This document shows, piece after piece, positions 56,328 through 64,000 of a stretch of DNA of 64,000 bases (position 1 is its first letter; each line of letters opens with the position of its first letter). This DNA is from Adineta vaga (taxonomy: Eukaryota > Rotifera): NCBI GenBank assembly GCA_021613535.1, contig CP075497.1, positions 11,594,001-11,658,000 on the forward strand. The letters are read 5' to 3'. The position numbers and the translations under genes were made by a program. The notes under the pieces are model-generated. The model was not told the DNA's origin. It saw nothing but the letters and a program-made list of their open reading frames with translations, and did no database searches.

Positions 56328-59300
56328 ATGACATCTTCACCAAAAGTATGAAGATTTTTGTTATAAAATATATGGAGAAGAAAAATTTGCTTCTATTTAG
56401 CGTTTATTTGCAATTAGTGCAGAAGAAATTGGTGATCGACCAAAATTTTCCTGGCAAACAGGTCATGGAACACATATTGCTGCTGTTGGGTAAGAGAATT
56501 TCTCTTAGAAATCACAATTCAAATCTATTATTCATATTAGATCATTAAATATAATTACCATTCGAAATCGACAAGGTGATGAAGTTTCTCAAATATCTCT
56601 AGGAGGGTAAAGAAGATTATACATAGATATTGATCATTCGATTATTTATCTGTTAATATTTAGACCATGTATTCAAATGAAATGGGATAAAGATGGTGAT
56701 ACATTAGCAGCGATTAGGGAAAAATCTAATACAGTTTTTCTATGGAATTCGACTAGTCAAAAGACAACGACGATTGATACACAAACAAAGTAATTATTTA
56801 ACAATCATAAATCAGTGTGTTATATCACTTGAAATACTTTTCTAGAGATTCGACATCAATAATTGCTTGGTCAAAATCGTCTTCTCTTCTTGCGATTGGT
56901 ACATCACGTGGAAATGTTATTCTTTACGATCAATCAACTGCAAAGTATATTCATAAATTTTTCGATGAAATTGAATAATTTCTTTATTTAGAAAAGTACC
57001 TTTGATTGGTCAACATTCTAGTCGTATAACGACAATGGCTTGGAGTAAAGATAATCTATTAGCAATAGGAGCGGAAGATAATCATATATCAGTTATGCTA
57101 TCAAATGGTTCAGTTATTCAACGATGTAGTACAAATGAAACACCAAGACATATAAAATTTTCTGAAATGAAACGAGAAAAACGAGGAACATACGAAGAAA
57201 GCACAGTAGGATAATTTTTCTTTTCGTTTCTTTAAAAAAATATCTCAATAATTTTTCTATAGGTTAGTGCTATTATTGGTAAAAAACATTTAGGTCTATG
57301 GACAGTAGTAGATCCGAATAGTAATACGGCAGCAAATGCAGGTAGTCAATTATTTACATTGAATTTTCAAGATAAATATGGAGATATTGTGGATTATCAA
57401 TGGTAAATTTAATGAAAATCGTTTTCTTCTTTGATTATAGTTTTTGTTTGTTGAAATAAAATAGGTTTGGTGATGGATATATCATGATAGGATTTAGTGC
57501 AGGTTATTTTATTGTTATTTCAACATATCATAAAGAAATAGGCGAAGTAGATAGATTGATTGTCAATTTACAAATAGAATTCTTTTTTTTTTCTTCAATT
57601 AGGAATTACATAAAGCTCGTGATCATAAAGGTTATTTATCGAGTATAGCAATTTCAACTTCATTAAATAAAGCAGCAACTTGTGGAAATGGTGGAATAAA
57701 ACTTCATGAATTATCTGATCAATATGTTATTGATTCGATTATAACAATTGAAGAAGGAAATGAAAATCTCACTGAAATTTGTAAGTATCAATTTGAATCA
57801 ATTGAATAGATTTTCTTTCATTTGAATTCATATAGCATGGAGTGTTGATGGTCAATTACTAGCTGTAGCCAAAGCTTCAGGTGCGATTTATGTTTATTTA
57901 ACAAAATTATCAATGTTAGCAAGTGTTTGGCAACAAAAAATAGCTTTTCTTACTTCTTTACACGAAGTTTCCATTTATGATCATCAAACTAAAACAAAAG
58001 TATGAGGAAACAAAAAATTGGTATTTGAAATATAAAAAAAACTCGTTCTCTTATTCAGGTTGATAATGTTCATTTAACAACAGAAATTGAACCAAGTGTA
58101 TTAGCAATGAGTGATACATATATTTCTGTTGGATTTAATAATCGAGCTTTATATTATCGAATACAAAGTATTGAAGGTTAGTTTCGATAAACTTTGATTA
58201 AAATGATTTCAATTGAAAAATTCTATTCTAGAAGTAACAAAAGCATCTGAACATGATTACTTAGGTACAATTACTGAATTACAAATCAATTCTCATTATG
58301 CAGCTGCATTTATGAATGGACGTATTCAATTACATATGGTAATCTGAACGACAAAAATGAATCGTTATTGAAGAATTTTCAATTGAATTTTTTTAGATTG
58401 AAGAATCGGATCATCATAGTGAAGAACGTCATTCAATTATGTTTCCATTACCTGATACGAATGATGGAAGAATTTTATGTTATACTTTAACAAAAGATTA
58501 TCTTATCTATGGAACAGATGTAAGAATTTTAGGTATATCACAAGTGATATGAAAGAATTATTTCTTTTCTTTAGAAAGGAATATTGAATTTTTTTCATAT
58601 TGATGAATGGCAAATTGTGAATAAATTTGATAAACATAAGACTGGTATTCAGAAATTATTTGCAGAAAATTTTGGTACATCTGTTGCATTTATTGATCAA
58701 AAAAGTGATGGATATCTATATAATGTGGTAAGTACTACTAATCGTGCTTTTTTTTCTCCAATAGAAATATATTTGATTTATTTAGTTTTTCGACCATCCG
58801 AATATAATTCAAATACCAAATCTTCCGTCTGGAACGAAATCTATTCTATGGGAAACAAATTTAGACAATGAAGTAAATGAATTATTTCCTTTTCGGAATA
58901 GTTTGTTCTTAAATCCATTCATTTTGTTTTCTTAGTGGATATTTATTAGTTTTGATTCGGATTCAATTACAACTTATTCAGTCTATCGTGATTCATTAAA
59001 AGGACCTCAAATTATGTTTGTTGGTACAACACGTTTACCCATGTTTAATACTGTTCCATTACTTCTCAATGGTGGTCTTCTTCTTTTACTTGATTCAACT
59101 GGCAAAATTGTTCAAACAAAATTAGATACTTATGGATTTCTAGATGATTCCAATGAACATGAATATACACTTGCTGATGCGATTGATCGATTATCAAAAG
59201 CAATTCTAATGAAACGGTATTGATAAAGTTATTGATGAAAATCTTTCTTCAATCTATTGATTTAGATATGAAGATGCAATGTTTTGGGCTAAACAATTGA

Positions 59301-62261
59301 ATGATAGTAGTGAATGGAATAAATTTGCAACTGCATTACTTTATTCATTAAATATTGATTATGGTACAACATATTGAAACTTCTTTGCATATGTAACACT
59401 ATTTTCTTTTAGCAATCAAAGTATTTCGAGAAATTGGTCATCCAGGAATGGTTATGGCATTAGAAGAAATTAAAGTAAAGATATTTGTTGTAATCAAAAA
59501 CGTTGACTATAAGTTTTCTCATTTTTTAATAGCATGTGGAAGATAAAAGTCTTGTATCAGCACATTTTGCTGCACTTTTTGGTGATTATGATCTGGCTCA
59601 AGAACTTTTTCTAAAATGTGGTTGTCCACTTGAAGCATTGAATGTAAGAGAAACGACTGTATTTTCAAGGGAAAAATTTGATTCTATTTAGATGAGACGA
59701 GATTGTATGCAATTCGAAGCAGCAATGACTCTAGCAAAAGCTTATGATCCAGAACAAATACCGTATATATCAGCAGCACATGCTGAACAACTTGAATTTA
59801 CGTAAGTCAAACGAATAAATGAAAAAAGAAAAACAGAAAGAAATTTTTTAATAGTGGAGATTCAAGTTCTGCAGTGAAATTTTATGAACAAGGAATAACG
59901 AAAAAAGAAAAAGATATTCAACATGATCAAAAATGTTTAACTGGTCTTGCTCGATGTTATATCAAAGTTGGAGATATTAAAAAGTAGGGATGTATATTCT
60001 AACGAAGGCGATGATTTTCTATCATGTTTTATTTGTCTTCGAAGAGGTGTGATGATTGCACTACGTTTACCTGGAAAAGAAATCAAAGAAGAATGTGCGA
60101 GATTATTAGAAGCATTGAAACAATGGCCTGAAGCTGCTGAACTATTTGAAAAAGCAGAATGTTGGGATAGTGCAGCGATCGCCTATATTAAAATGAAAAA
60201 TTGGTATCGTTTTCTAATACTGTGTCTCGTTTGAAATCGAAGAATTTTTGTTTAGGGTAAAAGTGGGTGATATTCTTCCGAATGTGAATACACCAAAGAT
60301 TCATTCAATGTATGCAAAAGCAAGAGAAAGTGAAGGAAGATATAAAGAAGCATGTGCTGCTTACATGAAAGCAGGTGAATGGGAAAATGCCATTCGGTAA
60401 ACCTGATTAATTATCATTTTTTATTGTCAGATTAAATATCTATGTAATTTAGAATTCAATTGAATCAATTAAAATCACCTGAACAAGCAGTTAAAATTGT
60501 TCGTGAAACTCAAAGTGTTGAAGGTGCAAAGATGGTTGCACGTTTTTTTGAATCAATTAATGATTTTAGTTCTGCAATACAGTTTCTTGTTTTATCAAAA
60601 TGTTATACTGAAGCGTTTACTATGGCACAACAAAATGGTCTTATTGAATTATATGCACAAGTTATTGGTAAACAAAACTTTTCATTCGAGACAAATAAAA
60701 CGAAGTAGTTGTTTTCTTTTAGAAAAAGTTCTTAAAGATGGTCGAGATATGCCATTAGATGATTTGGAAAGTACAGCAATTTTTTTTCAAAATCAAAACA
60801 ATCATTTACTTGCCGGGAAATTTTTCATATTTGCACAAAATTATGATCGAGTAAATTATCTTCTCTATTTCGTTACATAGAAAAAGAAGTGAATTGCTTT
60901 TTCAATAGGCATTAACACATTTAATGCGTTGTACTGGTGCAAATGAAAGTAAAGGAATTGATTTAGCTTTAATATGTATTGGACGAGCACGTAGTCAACA
61001 GTTAACACAGAAATTATTAGAATATTTACTTGGAGAAAAAGATCAAATACCAAAAGTAAAACATTTTGAAAGATAATCCTTGAAGAAAAATATGTGAATA
61101 TATGTTTTAGGAAGCAAAATATCTCTTTCGATTTTATTTAAGTTTGGGACAGTATACAGAAGCATCGAAAACAGCAATTATTATTGCACAACAAGATCAA
61201 GAATCCGGAAATTATCGAAGTGCTCGAGATGTTCTATTTACAATGCATCAAGAATTAAAAGCACAACATACAGCTATACCATTTGAAATGGCGAATAGTT
61301 TAATGTTATTACATAGTTATATTCTTGTTAAAATTCAAATTAAACTTAACAATCATGTAAATTCATTTTCTTAATACTTATTTTTTCCACAATAATAACT
61401 CTCATAGCATATTATCGTTAGACATAGTCTGGGAGGAAGTTTACTTCGTGAAATGTTTTAAAGATTGATTATTTTATCATCTATATATTCTTTCTATTTA
61501 GACTCGTGCTGCACGACTTCTGAATCGTGTCGCACATAATGTGAGCAAATTTCCTGCCCGTATGTATAACAATGAACAAGTTGTTCTTTTAAATGTCTGT
61601 CTTTATTTAGATGTCGTTCAAATTTTGACAACAACCGTTGTTGAATGTCAAAAAGCAGGCATGAACAATTCAGCATTTAACTTTTCTCTTATACTACTGA
61701 AACCAGAATATCGTGAACAAATCGATGCAAAATATAAGAAGAAAATTGAAGCACTTGTTCGGTAAGAATTATCGACTAAATTATATGAATGAATTCATCT
61801 ATGAAATGAAATATTAGAAAACCAGACAAAAGTGAAACGGAAGAAGATTATACACCATGTCCACAATGTCATCAACGTGTACCTGATTATGAATTATTAT
61901 GTCCTAGTTGTCAATTAGCATTACCTTATTGTATTGTTACGGTACGGAACTTTTTCTTTTATAACGAAAATTTTTGAATATAATGGAATTTTAGGGAGCA
62001 CATGTTGTTCGAGATGATTTCTGTGTATGTCCATCATGTAATTTTCCGGCTATACATTCTGAATTTCTCAAGTAAGTCGATAGTTTTTTTAATATATTAT
62101 TCGAGAGATCTCGAATTACCCCTTTTTGTTTTGTTAGATATTTAACTACGGATGATACATGTCCAATATGTTCAACGAAAATTGATGGAACTCGTCTTTC
62201 TCGCATGGATAGTGGATCCGCTGTGGATAGTTTTCTTGCACAATCATCGGATATGTCTTGA
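56328..62261 (+). CDS. WDR19: WD repeat protein 19 / IFT144, intraflagellar transport complex A
   Basis: A complete gene of 32 exons was assembled by splice phase: first exon 56328-56345, second 56401-56489, last 62138-62261; 1374 aa in total, against about 1340 in vertebrates. WD40 part: '[19 protein letters not shown]', '[16 protein letters not shown]', '[19 protein letters not shown]', '[19 protein letters not shown]', '[19 protein letters not shown]', '[12 protein letters not shown]'. TPR-like part: '[21 protein letters not shown]', '[20 protein letters not shown]', '[20 protein letters not shown]', '[18 protein letters not shown]', '[20 protein letters not shown]'. It ends with paired Cys motifs (CPQC, CPSC, CPSC, CPIC) as in WDR19. 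The protein works in IFT-A, in retrograde transport and membrane-protein entry into cilia, fitting a ciliated rotifer. Introns are about 45-145 bases. Confidence 0.95.
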
Positions 62262-64000
62262 GTGCGAAGATTAGGATATTGAAATACAAATGACTTTTAT
62301 ACGTGTTGTGTACATCATCTTTGTTATATTCATATATATGAAATAAAAGTTCTGGGGCTTTGATTATGATTTTTAAAAGGATTTCGATTGTTGTTTTTCC
62401 TCAATAAAGTACGGAATAAAACCAAAGAGAGTTGTATTATGATAATGAAAATAAATATTCACACTTAGTTCAAGGCAGTGATTTCAATTGACAGAAACCT
62501 TCGATCCGCAACAATAACTACTTCCGTGAAACTACAGAGAATGTTCAGGAACTGACCGTTTCCACACCGGATTCTTCGATTTGGGTTGTGATTCGTATGA
62601 TATTAAAAGCATGTATTCGATTAAATGATAACCAACGTGTTAAAAATATTAGAAGAAATCGTTCATCAAAATCACTTATTCAATTGTATAATCAGTTATT
62701 TTTATTTAATAATTAAACGATATAAATATTTTCATTGTAGTCACAGATTTCCGATTTTATTTTTCAATCTTAGTTTATTTTATCAACAAGCAATGGAATG
62801 ATCAAATATGACTTTATCAATATAGAGTGATTGATCCAGAGAAGTTTTAACATCACACTTTCGAAGATATATTCCAGGCTAATGTTTTCATCAAAAAATC
62901 CAATTAGTATTTCCTGTATTTTTCAAAGAAAAAAAAATCATGACACGTATAATCTATTCTAAATACCCTTAGGTTAGTAAGATTACATACATTATTGAAG
63001 CGGATATGAAAGTTTCTCTATACCTGGAGTTCAATGATTGTACGTCTTAGATTATAACTACGTTTCATCTAGAATTTAATATTTGGAAAGAGTTCGTTCA
63101 TCAAAGATATAAATAAGTGTTTATTACTCATAATATATATAAAAGAAATTCATCGAACATTCTTAAAGACGAAATAATCTGGTGAGATAAGTATCAAATT
63201 GATCTTATGCGTATCATTTTCTTCAATAATTATTGTCACAGTTAAAAGTACATTCTTGATATCCTTTTTTTCACATTAATGTACTAAATGCATGATATCT
63301 TAGTAATACTAAATCATTTATATTCAATTGACAGGAAATATCGAATGCGGGATAATGGCGTTATTTTATAAAATCTAAAATAACATATTTCTGCTCTCAC
63401 CGTAAAATAACATTTTAATTGATATCACTTTTTTATAAGGGAAATTTATAAGTAAGAACGCCTGACTTCATCGCTCGAAATATTCTACAGATTCTATTAA
63501 TGTATCCTAGTTTCCGTGAAATATATGAAGGCATGTAGTACAACGAGCATGTTGTGATACATGCAACTAAAATGTACTGACTCATTTTGATGAAAATATT
63601 CCAGAACAATGTTATTTCAAAGAATTTTTTGATTCAATCTGTTTCTAATGAAAGATTTCAATTATAATTATAAGAAAAAATCTTACAAAAGCACTTTTGA
63701 TCTTCTTAGATTTGTAATCATATTTATAAATAACTGAATCTTACCTGTTAAATTAAAGATCTGTAAATAGATAGAAAATTCTAGGCATCAAACTACCTAA
63801 ATATCATTTCACTTCTAATTAAAAATGAATATAAAAGACACATGTAATAGTTTCAGATCCAAAAAAAAACATTTAATCGATTTGTCTGACAAACAGACAT
63901 ACATTTATATATTAAACTCCAAAAATAAACCAACAACTACAATCACATACATAAAACATTCGTACAAAATAACAAAAACGTTTTCATATCTTAACATTCG
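62262..64000. other. Spacer after WDR19
   Basis: Poly(A) signal AATAAA near 62341. Beyond it no exon, RNA gene or mobile element was recognised on either strand; composition is strongly AT-rich. Confidence 0.45.

Noticed and set aside
1-64000. CRISPR arrays, rRNA or clear tRNA genes
   Set aside because: No regularly spaced repeats, rRNA signatures, or convincing tRNA A/B boxes were noticed by eye; a tRNA scan was not possible.

Overview
The window looks like nuclear DNA of a small, compact, AT-rich animal genome, most likely a bdelloid rotifer. Evidence: dense animal genes (ATG2, EVI1/PRDM, DDR receptor, PPP4R2, ZFAND1, FAM98, WDR19/IFT144) cut by many GT-AG introns of about 45-80 bases; families that are expanded in bdelloids as I know them (arginine ADP-ribosyltransferase fused to TPRs, F-box/leucine-rich proteins); and non-animal genes embedded between spliced animal genes (IspE, IspF, germin-like cupins, nucleotide-sugar dehydratase). 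The species cannot be told from the sequence. Exon borders below were worked out by hand from splice signals, reading-phase arithmetic and remembered family consensus, without any alignment tool.

Layout. 1-3.4 kb: 3' end of ATG2 and a compact EVI1/hamlet zinc-finger gene. 3.7-5.5 kb (minus): a two-domain nucleotide-sugar dehydratase-like protein. 6.6-7.5 kb: two tiny proteins, one Gly/Asn-rich and one His-rich. 7.5-15.1 kb: a gene-free stretch. 15.1-18.2 kb: a discoidin-domain receptor with a degenerate kinase domain. 20.2-22.3 kb: ART-TPR gene. 22.5-24.4 kb (minus): IspF and IspE, enzymes for consecutive steps of the MEP isoprenoid pathway, which animals normally lack. 25.6-28.4 kb (minus): NADPH oxidase with EF-hand, divergent from a secreted germin-like cupin (28.7-29.5 kb). 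32.5-34.9 kb: F-box-like gene. 35.7-38.4 kb: a second copy of the oxidase/cupin block in which the oxidase is reduced to a fragment while the cupin is almost identical. 38.4-40.4 kb: ZFAND1 and PPP4R2 back to back. 42.1-43.1 kb: unknown single-exon protein. 43.2-43.9 kb (minus): mitochondrial-type small heat-shock protein with an excellent heat-shock element. 44.4-47.1 kb (minus): unknown two-helix membrane protein. 47.6-48.7 kb (minus): secreted Gln-rich chitin-binding protein. 49.2-49.7 kb (minus): small membrane protein. 50.2-53.1 kb (minus): VRK-family pseudokinase. 53.3-55.1 kb (minus): FAM98. 55.3-55.9 kb (minus): small DUF1772-like membrane protein. 56.3-62.3 kb: complete 32-exon WDR19/IFT144. 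62.3-64 kb: no gene seen.

Themes. (1) Probable acquired metabolism: adjacent IspE and IspF with intact active-site motifs. (2) A possible oxidative module: a Ca2+-regulated NADPH oxidase sharing a divergent promoter with a germin-like cupin, duplicated together and then unequally preserved. (3) Three enzyme-like proteins have lost key catalytic residues (DDR kinase, VRK kinase, dehydratase), so pseudoenzymes are unusually frequent here.
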